A DNA stretch of 15,459 bases from Candidatus Egerieousia excrementavium (GTDB lineage: Bacteria; Bacteroidota; Bacteroidia; Bacteroidales; UBA932): the NCBI GenBank assembly GCA_017694275.1, contig JADINB010000003.1, positions 1 to 15,459 of the forward strand. Reading direction: 5' to 3'. Of this stretch, positions 7,174 through 15,459 are shown piece by piece (position 1 is the stretch's first letter; every line of letters starts with the position of its first letter). Under the pieces are notes generated by a model. That model had not been told where the DNA came from, did not search any database, and saw nothing but the letters and a program-made list of their open reading frames with translations. A program made the translations under genes and the position numbers.

Positions 7174-7677
7174 ATGAAGACAAAGGTATTGCTGGCAGCT
7201 TTGATTTCCATGCTGCTTTTTTCCACGAGTTCTTTTGCCCAGATTGATTTCAGCCTTATCAGATATCAGCCTGAGGTAGATTTCGGATATTCGATAGGGG
7301 CCGGGAACTGGAAGTCTGACCGTATCAATATCCAGACGATTCATGGTGTACAGATAGACGAATATCTGTTTGCCGGAGTCGGTACAGGAATAGACTATCA
7401 CTATGATGCAGAGATTACATATATGCCGCTGTTTTTGAATTTAAAGGGGTTTCTTCCTGTATGGGAGAAAGTTTCACCTTTTGTTTCATTAGACATGGGA
7501 TATGGAATATGCCTTTCCGAAAACGGAGAGTCAGGGTTTACCATATCGCCGGCAATAGGAGTAAAACTTTTCAACCATTTCAAGTTCCAGTTCGGCTACA
7601 ACAGCCAGAAGATGTCGAACAGAGGGGTGAGCATAAATTTGGGAGCGGTACAGTTCAAGGTGGGTTATTTCTTTTAG
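7174..7677 (+). CDS. Small outer-membrane beta-barrel protein
   Basis: The protein has 167 residues. Residues 1-22 form a Sec signal peptide (MKTKVLLAALISMLLFSTSSFA, cleavage before QIDFS). The mature part is made of alternating strands separated by short turns, with glycine and aromatic residues typical of porin-like barrels (FGYSIGAGNW, VGTGIDYHYD, LDMGYGICLS, FKFQFGYN). It ends in FKVGYFF, the terminal aromatic signature recognised by the BAM insertion machinery. About eight strands fit this length. The ATG at 7174 is chosen over an earlier in-frame start at 7072 because it gives a proper signal peptide and follows a -7 element. It is a single-gene unit with its own terminator. A structural or small-molecule role is typical of such proteins, but no substrate can be named. 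Confidence 0.85.
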   Translation: MKTKVLLAALISMLLFSTSSFAQIDFSLIRYQPEVDFGYSIGAGNWKSDRINIQTIHGVQIDEYLFAGVGTGIDYHYDAEITYMPLFLNLKGFLPVWEKVSPFVSLDMGYGICLSENGESGFTISPAIGVKLFNHFKFQFGYNSQKMSNRGVSINLGAVQFKVGYFF

Positions 7678-7723
7678 CGGCGGCATACAGGCCTGTTCAT
7701 CGTTCCTTAATGATGCTTGCGAT

Positions 7724-7766
7724 AACTCCGGCAACTGTGCTTGCGGTTGCCGGAGTTTCTGTTTCC
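7724..7766 (+). terminator. Hairpin terminator after the outer-membrane protein gene
   Basis: A perfect 12-bp stem (7724-7735, aactccggcaac, pairing with 7746-7757, gttgccggagtt) has a 10-base loop and is followed by a moderately T-rich stretch. It starts 46 bases after the stop codon. The minus-strand side lacks T's, so it probably works in the plus direction. Confidence 0.75.
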
Positions 7767-7855
7767 ATAATTCTATTTAACATAATATAAATTGTCTAAC
7801 TTTTAAAAATAATAATATATATGAGGGAATATTGACATAAAACAAAGAATTTATA

Positions 7856-9202
7856 TCATTCCTGAATATTTCTTGAGAGAAATCTTCTAAGCAGAAATGT
7901 TAGAAAGTATGGAAATGTATAGAACTTGCCGTTGAAACCTATGTTTTTATATCCCAGTTTAACACCAAACTTGATGTCATGATATTTACAATCCTTGACA
8001 AGACTGTTAAGAGATGCAGTCGCTCCGTCAGTAGCTTTTACCTCTACAGGTATAAGCGAATCCGCATCACGGAGGAAAAAGTCCATTTCAAGAGCCGGCT
8101 TATTGCTATTGTAGTAGAAAAGTCTGTATCCTTGTTTTACCAGCATATCTCCTACAATATTTTCATAAATGGCACCCTTATAGGTCCCAAGATTTTTGTT
8201 TGCTCTCAAATCTTCCTGGGCTTCGTCATCGAGAGACGCAATAAGAAGGCCCGTATCCTTAAAATATATTTTGTAGAGTTTAGGGTCGTAATTTCCTTTT
8301 AGAGGGAGTTCCGGTTGATTCATACAGTAGCATATATTGATAACTCCCGCATCTGCAAGCCATTCGACACAACCTACATAATCTCTGTTTCTTGCGTTTT
8401 TTGCGATTTTAGTTATCTGGAAGCGTTTGTTCTCTTTAGCCAGAAAAGTTGATATATGGTTATATACCGCTTTAACCTTTGCTTTATCCAGCCCTTCCAC
8501 ATATTTTGTAATATCTTCTTCATAGTCTGAGAGCAATTGCTTCTGAAGTTCGAGCGTACCGCTGAAGTTGTTGTTCCTTATATATGTATTCACTACTTCA
8601 GGCATACCGCCTATGATAACATAATCACGGAACAGATTCATGAGGATATCCATTTGTAAAGCTGAAAATGGTTGAAGTTTAAGCATTTGCTCATATAGTT
8701 CCTCTATAAAGTCCTCTGAATATCCCTTGGCCCAAAGAAATTCTTCGAAATCCATGGAATGCATCTCATAATCCTCTTTGTATCCCACACTGTTCGATTC
8801 AATCTCCTTATAATTGATTCCCATCAGCGATCCGGAACAAATGACATCGAACCGTCTGTCCAGTTTAAAAAACTTCAATGATGTAGCACAATTCGGGCAA
8901 GCCTGCAATTCATCAAAGAAAATGAGCGTATCTCCCGCGATAAATTTAAAATCAGGATTCAACAATGAAATGTTTTTTAGTATGGTATCGACCTCAAATC
9001 CGTCATCGAAAATACTCCTGTATTTTTTCTGTTCAACGAAATTAATCTGGACAACGTTCGAATAATTTTGTGTTGCGAACCATTCAATGGAACGGGTTTT
9101 TCCGACCTGACGGGCACCTTTGACGATAAGGGGTTTTCTGTCAGGATTATTTTTCCATTCAAACAAATAGGTATCGATTTTTCTTTTGAGCAGTTTATCC
9201 AT
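7856..9202 (-). CDS. AAA_14/DUF4143 family ATPase
   Basis: This is an ATP-binding protein of a family abundant in Bacteroidales. Counting from the ATG at 9202 it has 448 residues. The Walker A motif is GARQVGKT at residues 29-36, and Walker B is in TLIFFDELQACP near residues 93-104. A winged-helix-like middle (NKRFQITKIAKNA) leads to the DUF4143 domain. Near the C-terminus, EMDFFL followed by IPVEVKA has the spacing of a PD-(D/E)xK nuclease-like core. An in-frame ATG at 9214 adds four residues, but the inferred transcript would begin only 5-7 bases before it, so 9202 is preferred. The gene stands alone. The molecular role of this family is not settled; toxin-antitoxin-like or mobile-element roles have been suggested, and none can be shown here. 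Confidence 0.9.
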   Translation of the reverse strand: MDKLLKRKIDTYLFEWKNNPDRKPLIVKGARQVGKTRSIEWFATQNYSNVVQINFVEQKKYRSIFDDGFEVDTILKNISLLNPDFKFIAGDTLIFFDELQACPNCATSLKFFKLDRRFDVICSGSLMGINYKEIESNSVGYKEDYEMHSMDFEEFLWAKGYSEDFIEELYEQMLKLQPFSALQMDILMNLFRDYVIIGGMPEVVNTYIRNNNFSGTLELQKQLLSDYEEDITKYVEGLDKAKVKAVYNHISTFLAKENKRFQITKIAKNARNRDYVGCVEWLADAGVINICYCMNQPELPLKGNYDPKLYKIYFKDTGLLIASLDDEAQEDLRANKNLGTYKGAIYENIVGDMLVKQGYRLFYYNSNKPALEMDFFLRDADSLIPVEVKATDGATASLNSLVKDCKYHDIKFGVKLGYKNIGFNGKFYTFPYFLTFLLRRFLSRNIQE

Positions 9203-9225
9203 CACGGGAATCATCTATTTACATG

Positions 9226-9259
9226 CGAATATAGCATTTTTCACATAATACTGCTCAAA
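9226..9259 (-). promoter_or_regulatory. Promoter of the ATPase gene
   Basis: On the minus strand, TTTG (9259-9256) and TATATTCG (9233-9226) lie 22 bases apart, close to the Bacteroidetes -33/-7 arrangement, with one mismatch in the -7 element. The expected transcript start near 9220 leaves a leader of only about 18 bases before the ATG at 9202. Confidence 0.5.
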
Positions 9260-9314
9260 AATGCATGAGTTTTTCACATAATCCGCCTCTTTTTCGGCCG
9301 TATTTTCACATTAT
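9237..9314. repeat. Three 13-bp direct repeats (TTTTTCACATAAT), operator-like
   Basis: Two copies are identical (9237-9249 and 9270-9282). A third, ATTTTCACATTAT, matches at 11 of 13 positions (9302-9314). The spacings are 33 and 32 bases, about three helical turns, which would put all three on one face of the DNA. The first copy falls inside the spacer between the -33 and -7 elements of the ATPase promoter. The third overlaps the stop codon of the deacylase gene. Confidence 0.6.
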
Positions 9315-9802
9315 TCGCAAACTGTGGAGACGATGTCTGCTGTCTGTGCGCCGACAACTGAAATAAGTTTTTGCGGATCTACCTTCAGCTGCAGGCCGCG
9401 CATTCCAGCGCTTACATATATATAGTCGTATCCGAGTGCGGTTTCATTGAACCATGTCGGAAATGCCTTTTTCATTCCGAGCGGCGAACAGCCACCGCGT
9501 ATGTAGCCGGTTACCGGCAGCAACTCTTTCATGTGAATCATCTGTACGCTCTTGTTACCGGAAACCTTTGCCGCCTTTTTGAGGTCTACTTCGCAATTTC
9601 CGGGAATAACGCAGACCAAATGGCCCGTCTTATCTCCCTTTAAGACCAATGTCTTGAATACCTGATTTATATCCTCTCCCAGTTCCTCGGCAATATGTCC
9701 TGCCGCCAAATTGTTTTCATCTACGGTATAAGGCACGAGTTCGTATTCTACCTTGGCACTGTCTAATATCCTGGCTGCGTTTGTCTTGTGTATTTTTGCC
9801 AT
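9311..9802 (-). CDS. ybaK: YbaK/EbsC-family aminoacyl-tRNA deacylase (Cys-tRNA(Pro) type)
   Basis: This 163-residue cytoplasmic enzyme belongs to the family that hydrolyses Cys-tRNA(Pro) formed by error-prone prolyl-tRNA synthetase. The conserved lysine lies in the VFKTLV motif (K50 from this start), and the hallmark loop GYIRGGCSPLGMKK is intact. IPGNCEVDLKKAA matches the family's central strand and helix. The ATG at 9802 gives the family's normal N-terminus (MAKIHKTNAARIL); a longer in-frame start at 9895 would add 31 residues and run into the promoter region of the neighbouring operon. It reads in the same direction as the ATPase gene, 108 bases upstream of it, but the ATPase has its own promoter. 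It diverges from the CHAT operon. The exact tRNA specificity cannot be read from sequence. Confidence 0.93.
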   Translation of the reverse strand: MAKIHKTNAARILDSAKVEYELVPYTVDENNLAAGHIAEELGEDINQVFKTLVLKGDKTGHLVCVIPGNCEVDLKKAAKVSGNKSVQMIHMKELLPVTGYIRGGCSPLGMKKAFPTWFNETALGYDYIYVSAGMRGLQLKVDPQKLISVVGAQTADIVSTVCE

Positions 9803-9835
9803 AAATGGAGTTCTTGCGTTCAACATATTTCCAGG

Positions 9836-9843
9836 CAAAATTA
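9836..9843 (-). promoter_or_regulatory. -7 element of the deacylase gene (TAATTTTG)
   Basis: On the minus strand this is a perfect TAnnTTTG match, 33 bases before the ATG at 9802. No convincing -33 TTTG is found at the usual distance. Confidence 0.35.
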
Positions 9844-9855
9844 AGAATAAAGCCG

Positions 9856-9885
9856 TTTGCCGTATCGTTAAAATGGCTATTTTTG
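9856..9885 (+). promoter_or_regulatory. Promoter of the CHAT operon
   Basis: TTTG (9856-9859) and TATTTTTG (9878-9885) are separated by 18 bases, a near-ideal Bacteroidetes -33/-7 pair. The ATG at 9907 follows 21 bases later. This is the best promoter match in the window. Confidence 0.65.
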
Positions 9886-9906
9886 TATAGAACATTCCAA
9901 ATAGTC

Positions 9907-11100
9907 ATGAAGTCAAAGTATATCCTCGCAATTTCAGCAATTCTGGCACTTATACCTCAAATCTGCAATGCTCAGGCACAAATAGTTCAATATCAAACAT
10001 TTATTTACACAAGCGAAAGTCTCTCGCAAGAGATACAGAAGGTGAACGACATGCAGGAGAGCGACGCTACCCGCCGTTTCGGCACAGACCTGTTAGATGC
10101 TACGCTCAACGCGGGAAAAGGTCTGGCTTCCGGATATGTGACCTCATTCATTGATATGGGGGTAAATGCCATAGCCTCGCTGGTAACCAGAAACGCCAGG
10201 CTAAAAGATGAGTGGCTCAAGAGCGTAGAGGCCGAAAACAGCTGGTCTACAAACATCAATACAATCGAACAGGTAAAAGATTTTTACGAACGCCCCTCAA
10301 GAAGCGGTGCGCTTGACCCCAAGGGAATGGTGTTCGATGGAATAGGCTGTCTGCGCATGGATGGCAATGATACCCTTTTCTTCATCTCATGCCATGTAGA
10401 CCGCTCGAAACTCTACCGTATTGTAAACCACTCAAAATTCGAACTTGTCCTTGATACGCTTATAATAAACCCGGCAGAATCCAATCTGCCGAATACGACT
10501 CTTCCCATAGAGTTTTCGTTTGATGAACGAAACAATTTCAACCTTAATGTAAAAATCAGGCTTACATCGTCATGGTTCACCGATGCAATAGAACTGCATA
10601 CAGATGAACTGTTGGGAGAATTTACCATAAATATTCCCGTAGAGCGCGACGACCTTGATGAAAACGGCCGTCTCCATTACATAAGAAAAAGCGGTGAGAT
10701 ACCTGAATATGAAGTCGTAGGCGAAAGTTTTATTGTACCCCGTTCATATATGGGATTCAGGGATGAGAATGACAATTACGACAATATCTGGGGAACCGGA
10801 CAGTATAACATTGCAATAGAACTTAAAGAGAGTTGCGGCATAACCGACAGCTACAGGGAAAACTGGAAGAAAGACAGAAAATATCGCAAATCCATCACAC
10901 CGCACGACGGCTTGATGGCAAACGTATGGGAAAGCATATCAACCCAGAAATGGGACGAGATAACAAGATCGTGGATTATAACCACGCTTTCCGCTCCAGC
11001 CGGTGTGATTTCCAACAAACTTATAGAAGAGATGAAACTTGCAGTGCCCAAACCACAGGCACCTGCATCCGCCGGGAATACTGCAGCCAAAAAGAAATGA
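9907..11100 (+). CDS. Exported protein of unknown function, first gene of the CHAT operon
   Basis: I do not recognise this 397-residue protein. Residues 1-22 are a Sec signal peptide (hydrophobic core YILAISAILALI, cleavage after CNA). Residues 59-94 form a glycine-containing, partly amphipathic segment (NAGKGLASGYVTSFIDMG). The middle (~130-280) is rich in alternating hydrophobic residues and looks like a beta-sandwich. The C-terminus is low-complexity and basic, with Pro, Ala and Lys and a final KKK. The ATG at 9907 is supported by the signal peptide and the promoter; an earlier in-frame start at 9805 would overlap the promoter. Its stop codon overlaps the start of the TPR-CHAT gene (ATGA, 11097-11100), so the two proteins are probably made in linked amounts. 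CHAT proteases are often encoded beside their substrate, which makes this a candidate substrate, effector or adaptor. That is inference only. Confidence 0.85.
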   Translation: MKSKYILAISAILALIPQICNAQAQIVQYQTFIYTSESLSQEIQKVNDMQESDATRRFGTDLLDATLNAGKGLASGYVTSFIDMGVNAIASLVTRNARLKDEWLKSVEAENSWSTNINTIEQVKDFYERPSRSGALDPKGMVFDGIGCLRMDGNDTLFFISCHVDRSKLYRIVNHSKFELVLDTLIINPAESNLPNTTLPIEFSFDERNNFNLNVKIRLTSSWFTDAIELHTDELLGEFTINIPVERDDLDENGRLHYIRKSGEIPEYEVVGESFIVPRSYMGFRDENDNYDNIWGTGQYNIAIELKESCGITDSYRENWKKDRKYRKSITPHDGLMANVWESISTQKWDEITRSWIITTLSAPAGVISNKLIEEMKLAVPKPQAPASAGNTAAKKK

Positions 11101-14100
11101 AAATCAAAAGGTATATACTATTTTTCATTTTACTGGCTCTCTCCTCTTACAGGGCAGGCGGCTTCTCCCCTGCCGCTTCCGATTCTCTTTTTACCGCAGG
11201 AGTCAGGCTTTATGAGAATGGTGAATTTGCTCAGGCAATAACACTTTTCGAAAAGTGCCACTACATGGATGCAGAGGATCCTTCAGTGCCGGAAAACAGA
11301 AAGGATTATGCAAGAATGTGGATAGCGTCATGCTACTTCATGTCTGGCGATACGGCAAATGCTGCAATCACATACGAATATTATGATGCAAAACCGGTAG
11401 ACAGAAGACTGACGGTAAGGTCTGATTCGTTATTTGCTATCGGAATGGGACTTTGCAATTCGCAGGAGTATGAAAAGGCCCTTCCCTTTCTGCTCTCTGC
11501 AGCTCAAATCGAGGAAAAGGCAACAGGTCCGGACCATTTCTGGTACGGCAACACGCTTATTGCACTTCTGGACTGCATGCAGAGGGCAAATCCTGCCGGA
11601 TGCGGCAGCATTGTGGAGAAACTTTTTCCTGTGTTTGTGAACAATGAAAGATGGGCGGGCCCTAACATGACATACCTCATAAACACTGTTGCCATTGTGG
11701 ATTCCGCCTCAAGAAGGCTGCTGATGTCGTTTGCACATGATTATCTGCGCTGCGAAGCATTTGCCCCCTTCGACAGGTTTTACAGCGAACTGGTTTCGCT
11801 GGAGGCCCTTCTGATGAATGACCTGCCTGATGCTGTCGCACTGCTTGAAAAGACAAGGTCTGAGTTGCAGAACCCCTTCCCGGTCTATAACCAGAACAGG
11901 TATCAGCTGCTTTCAAACCTTGCAATCCTGTACACATACGGTACCCTTAATCCTAATCAGGAGAGTCTGCAGGCTCCTCCTCCACTCCAATTCACGCGCA
12001 ACGTACTTTCTGTATATGACGAACTGGAAGAGGTACTGGAAAAGCTTCTCGGCAAGGATTCATACCCATGGATGGAGATTCAAATGATGAGGGCACACTA
12101 TTACGCGACAAAGGAACCCGACATGGAAAAGGCAAAGTCTTTTATTGTCCGTCCGTGCGAAGACGATTCAATACCGCACTCATTCATATATGAAGAGAAT
12201 CTCAAGTCATACCTGAGAAATGCCTATCAGATTTTCGATTATATCGGCCAGGCAGGAGAGTATATAGAATATGTTAGCGAATTCATTGATATTGAAAATG
12301 ATATTGTAGATTATAATGATCTCTTGTGGAAAAATCTTGCCGAAGCTTACGGCGCGCTCAGGCAATATGACAAGGAGGCGGAACTTTACGGAAAAATAGC
12401 CGCAAGTGCAGCAGAGCATGGCGATACGCTAAGTCTTGCATATATACTGGACTATAGGGCCGGAGCAGAAAAGTTGGCGGGAAACCATACTCAGGCGATT
12501 GCCGATTATAAGGAGGTGGCAAGGCTGAAGAAAAACGAAGAGAAAATTTCCTATTCCTCAATGGGACAGCTCTATTCTTCCATGCTCACATGTTATAACG
12601 ATTATTTTGGAATAGCAGACAGCGTACAATATGAGGTGTGCAGGGCCGAGGCCCTGAAATATTATGAACTGGCTGTCGCAACGGGTGACAACAATTCAGA
12701 AACCTATACTTTCGACAACAAGATTCACGATATTTACGAAATAGTCTCACTCAAGGAGAGCAGTTACGGGTTGTCAAGGGATTGGGCGGCAGCAACAGGA
12801 GAGTTGAAAAAACTGGCAGCTATGGTAAAAACCTCCTCTCTTGCTGAAAATTACAAGAAATACCAGTTGTCTGGAGTTTACCTCAATCTTGGAAGAAGAT
12901 ATATAGCCTTATATGATTTCAATGACGCATACGCCTGTCTGGACAGCGCCATGTCATATATTGATGATACTCTCGGTTATCGGTATCCGGCCATACTGTC
13001 GGAATTCGGAGATCTGTATTCAATAGTTTCAGTAGAACCGGAACTCTCTTTGGATTATTATTTCAGGGCGGCACTGGTATCTGAAAAAAGGGTATTGGAG
13101 CGGAGCAACAGTTTAAGTTATACCGAACTTGTTACCGAGAGGGAATCCCTTATGCGGATGTGGGAAAAATGTGCCGAGAACTACCGCTACCTCGGATATT
13201 TCGACCGTGCGCTGGAATCTATGGAACACCTGCTGGAAATTGCCGGAATCCAGTATGGCAGGAAAAGTGAACGCTACCGTTATTATGCCCGCCAGATGTG
13301 GGAGAGCGAGGCTGAATCTTTCGGGCATGGATATATAAATATTGCTCCGCCACGTTCCCAAATGATAAAGTTCGAGGAGAATACAAATATAGATCTGGAA
13401 CGTGCAGCTTACGCCCTGTCCAAGCTGGACAGCATGGACAGAGATTATGCAATGACTCCGGAGAATTTGTATTACAGAGGGCTGGCTTACGGCAACCGGC
13501 TGAAAGATACTGTTGCGGCCGGAAAATATATACGCAAGGCGCTGGAACTGCTTGAGGCAAATCTGCAGGACAGTTGCCAGGCCAATAGCATATATGAAAA
13601 TTGCGTCAGATATCTATATGACAATGACGATGAAAGACTGCTGGAATTTTACAGGAACAAGGCAGCCTTTCAGGCAGCTGCCGGTGATACTCTGGAAATG
13701 GCAGACTCCTTTTACAATATGGCTGCCTTATTCAGGAGGCTTGACAGTCCGGACTCAGCCAAAATCTTTTACCGTAAGGCATTTGAGGCAGCAGAGAGGC
13801 GTGACAAGGAGTACACCGACGGGCTCTTGTATAGTTTTGCACGCTATCTTTTTGAAATCCGCGATTATGCCGGAATCGCTCCATATTACGGACGAGTGAC
13901 AGACTATACAAAGGGCAGCATATTGTGGCATTTTAAGGAGCAGACAAACAGCGAGCGGGAAGAGAGCTGGTTTTCAGAGGGGCTCTTTCCGTTCTATGCC
14001 GGAGAGATGCTGGCATTGAAATATGACCCGGAAGGAGCCATTCCGGATACTTTGCTATACAACAATCTCCTTTTCAGAAAAAACATTCTGATGAACACCT

Positions 14101-15459
14101 CAATAAGTGCCGCAAACCTGATAAAGAGCAGTGGCGATACGCTGATGATTCAGAAGAATGAACGTATGAACCGGCTTGAGAGCAAACTTGGTAAGGGCGA
14201 TACCGTCATCTTCGACAACGGCAGGAAATATACGGCCGTACAGGTGGAAAAACTCATAAACAGATTTGAAAATGAAATACTTGCCCGTTCTCTTCTGCTT
14301 TACGACATTACCGAAGGGCTGGTAACGGAATGGAGAGACGTGCAGGCCGCACTGCCCGACAGCTCGCTTGCCGTGGAATTTACCCGATACGGAATTCCAG
14401 GAGAGGAGGAGATGTACGGTGCAGTTATAATGACCCGAAGGAAGAATCCTGAGTTTATTCCTCTATGTACCGCCCGTGAACTTGAAGGCATTTTGAAAAA
14501 AGACTATTACAACACCGGAGAACTGGCCAGCCTGCTTTGGAGACCTCTCTTTGAAGCCGCCCCTAATGCAAAAAAAGTCTATTTTTCTGCAGACGGTGAG
14601 TTGAACAACTATCCGGTTGAATATATCCCCGATTATACAGGGACAGGGCTTGTTTCAGATAACAGAGAAATATACAGGCTTTCATCCACAAGAGAGCTTA
14701 CGCTGCACAGAGACACTGCGGCAGTTAATTCAGCCGTACTTTACGGAGGATTGCTTTACAACAGCGATGAGAGCAGCATGCTGGCCGAACAGGAAAAGTA
14801 CGGGATCAGTTACCGGGATTTCGATTATGCGACCAGAGACACCTATCTTCCGGCACTGCGCAGCGGAGTGGGCGAACTTCCGGCAACAAAAGAGGAGGTA
14901 ATGATAATCGACAGCACTCTGGCCAAAGCAGAGATTCCCGACAAACTCTATATCGGCATACTTGGTACCGAAGCCTCCTTCAAGGCTCTTTCAGGAGCGA
15001 AGACAGACCTCCTACATGTTGCCACCCACGGCTTCTATTGGACGGAGGACGAAGCCAATATGATGAAACAATATAGTTTCTTAAACTCTATATCAAATAG
15101 TTCCGAAGAAGATTTGGCACTTGCTCGTTCCGGTCTTCTCCTTGCCGGAGCAAACAATGTCTTAACCGGAAAATCCATTCCTAAAGGTGTAGATGACGGA
15201 GTCCTTACGGCAAGGGAGGTCTCTGCGCTGGATTTGCGAGGGCTGGATCTGGTAGTTCTTTCTGCCTGCCAGACCGGTCTTGGCGAGATTACAGGCGACG
15301 GCGTGCTGGGTTTGCAGCGTGGCTTTAAAAAAGCAGGTGCAAAGACATTGCTTATGAGTCTTTGGAAGGTAGATGACAATGCCACAAGGATGCTTATGAC
15401 CGGTTTCTATTCAAACCTTGTTGCCGGGATGAGCAAGACCGAAGCCCTGAGTGCAGCGC
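11097..15459 (+). CDS. Exported TPR-CHAT caspase-like protease (3' partial)
   Basis: The frame is open for 1454 codons and leaves the window. It starts at the ATG that overlaps the previous stop (ATGA). Residues 1-~22 look like a signal peptide (KRYILFFILLALSSY), so the protein is predicted to leave the cytoplasm. Residues ~30-1000 are mostly helical with many TPR-like pairs (for example LYENGEFAQAITLFEKC and YFDRALESMEHLLEI). The CHAT domain begins near residue 1085 (LAVEFTRYG). Its catalytic pair is intact: His1311 in HVATHGFY and Cys1391 in VLSACQTGLGE, followed by the GDGVLGLQRGF and MSLWKVDD motifs. The domain appears to lack only its last 40-60 residues, beyond the edge. CHAT domains are clan CD cysteine peptidases related to caspase and separase; TPR-CHAT proteins include the Craspase protease and proteases that activate bacterial gasdermins. 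A predicted periplasmic location is unusual for those. Substrate unknown. Confidence 0.92.
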   Translation, partial: MKIKRYILFFILLALSSYRAGGFSPAASDSLFTAGVRLYENGEFAQAITLFEKCHYMDAEDPSVPENRKDYARMWIASCYFMSGDTANAAITYEYYDAKPVDRRLTVRSDSLFAIGMGLCNSQEYEKALPFLLSAAQIEEKATGPDHFWYGNTLIALLDCMQRANPAGCGSIVEKLFPVFVNNERWAGPNMTYLINTVAIVDSASRRLLMSFAHDYLRCEAFAPFDRFYSELVSLEALLMNDLPDAVALLEKTRSELQNPFPVYNQNRYQLLSNLAILYTYGTLNPNQESLQAPPPLQFTRNVLSVYDELEEVLEKLLGKDSYPWMEIQMMRAHYYATKEPDMEKAKSFIVRPCEDDSIPHSFIYEENLKSYLRNAYQIFDYIGQAGEYIEYVSEFIDIENDIVDYNDLLWKNLAEAYGALRQYDKEAELYGKIAASAAEHGDTLSLAYILDYRAGAEKLAGNHTQAIADYKEVARLKKNEEKISYSSMGQLYSSMLTCYNDYFGIADSVQYEVCRAEALKYYELAVATGDNNSETYTFDNKIHDIYEIVSLKESSYGLSRDWAAATGELKKLAAMVKTSSLAENYKKYQLSGVYLNLGRRYIALYDFNDAYACLDSAMSYIDDTLGYRYPAILSEFGDLYSIVSVEPELSLDYYFRAALVSEKRVLERSNSLSYTELVTERESLMRMWEKCAENYRYLGYFDRALESMEHLLEIAGIQYGRKSERYRYYARQMWESEAESFGHGYINIAPPRSQMIKFEENTNIDLERAAYALSKLDSMDRDYAMTPENLYYRGLAYGNRLKDTVAAGKYIRKALELLEANLQDSCQANSIYENCVRYLYDNDDERLLEFYRNKAAFQAAAGDTLEMADSFYNMAALFRRLDSPDSAKIFYRKAFEAAERRDKEYTDGLLYSFARYLFEIRDYAGIAPYYGRVTDYTKGSILWHFKEQTNSEREESWFSEGLFPFYAGEMLALKYDPEGAIPDTLLYNNLLFRKNILMNTSISAANLIKSSGDTLMIQKNERMNRLESKLGKGDTVIFDNGRKYTAVQVEKLINRFENEILARSLLLYDITEGLVTEWRDVQAALPDSSLAVEFTRYGIPGEEEMYGAVIMTRRKNPEFIPLCTARELEGILKKDYYNTGELASLLWRPLFEAAPNAKKVYFSADGELNNYPVEYIPDYTGTGLVSDNREIYRLSSTRELTLHRDTAAVNSAVLYGGLLYNSDESSMLAEQEKYGISYRDFDYATRDTYLPALRSGVGELPATKEEVMIIDSTLAKAEIPDKLYIGILGTEASFKALSGAKTDLLHVATHGFYWTEDEANMMKQYSFLNSISNSSEEDLALARSGLLLAGANNVLTGKSIPKGVDDGVLTAREVSALDLRGLDLVVLSACQTGLGEITGDGVLGLQRGFKKAGAKTLLMSLWKVDDNATRMLMTGFYSNLVAGMSKTEALSAA

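Noticed and set aside
9237..9314. CRISPR array made of the three 13-bp repeats
   Set aside because: The repeats are too short, the third is degenerate, they overlap a promoter and a coding end, and no cas genes are nearby.
11434..14901. Short open frames in other frames within the TPR-CHAT gene
   Set aside because: Frame 0 from 11097 is open without interruption to the window edge and encodes a coherent TPR-CHAT protein, so these are shadows.
1..15459. A functional link between the TIR-like gene and the TPR-CHAT operon as one defence island
   Set aside because: They are separated by about 6.4 kb of unrelated single genes on alternating strands, with no shared regulation seen. Comparative genomics could revive the idea.

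Overview
The window looks like a chromosomal segment from a member of the order Bacteroidales, probably from an animal gut. Three things point there: the near-exact TAnnTTTG -7 elements upstream of several genes, with no strong Shine-Dalgarno sequences; the protein families present (secreted GH84 hexosaminidase, EFR1-type ferredoxin, AAA/DUF4143 ATPase, NlpE-like lipoprotein); and the moderate GC content with many AGG and ATA codons. The genus cannot be fixed from the sequence.

Layout, left to right. (1) Positions 1-3494 (+) hold the 3' part of a very large gene. Its visible product has a short segment resembling the end of a bacterial TIR domain plus linker, a basic stop-transfer patch, one transmembrane helix, about 25 tandem YD-type repeats and a PDZ-like C-terminus. 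(2) Positions 3495-3804 are a gene-free spacer with a strong terminator, two copies of a small hairpin repeat and a second long hairpin. (3) Positions 3805-5607 (-) encode a secreted GH84 beta-N-acetylglucosaminidase that lacks the usual C-terminal domain and whose last codons lie in that hairpin. (4) Positions 5751-6578 (+) encode an EFR1-type flavodoxin/ferredoxin fusion. (5) Positions 6598-7047 (-) encode an NlpE-like lipoprotein, convergent with the previous gene. (6) Positions 7174-7677 (+) encode a small outer-membrane beta-barrel, followed by a terminator. (7) Positions 7856-9202 (-) encode an AAA_14/DUF4143 ATPase whose promoter carries three spaced copies of a 13-bp repeat. (8) Positions 9311-9802 (-) encode a YbaK/EbsC-type aminoacyl-tRNA deacylase. 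(9) From 9907 to the right edge (+) runs a two-gene operon with a good Bacteroides-type promoter: an unrecognised exported protein of 397 residues, overlapping by four bases (ATGA) with a very large exported TPR-CHAT protein that has an intact His/Cys pair and runs off the window.

The middle genes are ordinary, independent units that alternate strands. The two ends are the interesting part. The left end looks like a membrane-spanning receptor with a probable TIR domain inside the cell and a long repeat ectodomain in the periplasm, broadly comparable in layout to an animal Toll-like receptor. The right end looks like a caspase-like CHAT protease predicted to be exported, translationally coupled to an exported protein of unknown function that is a natural candidate for its substrate or partner. 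Nothing in the sequence shows that the two ends work together. They are about 6.4 kb apart with unrelated genes between them.
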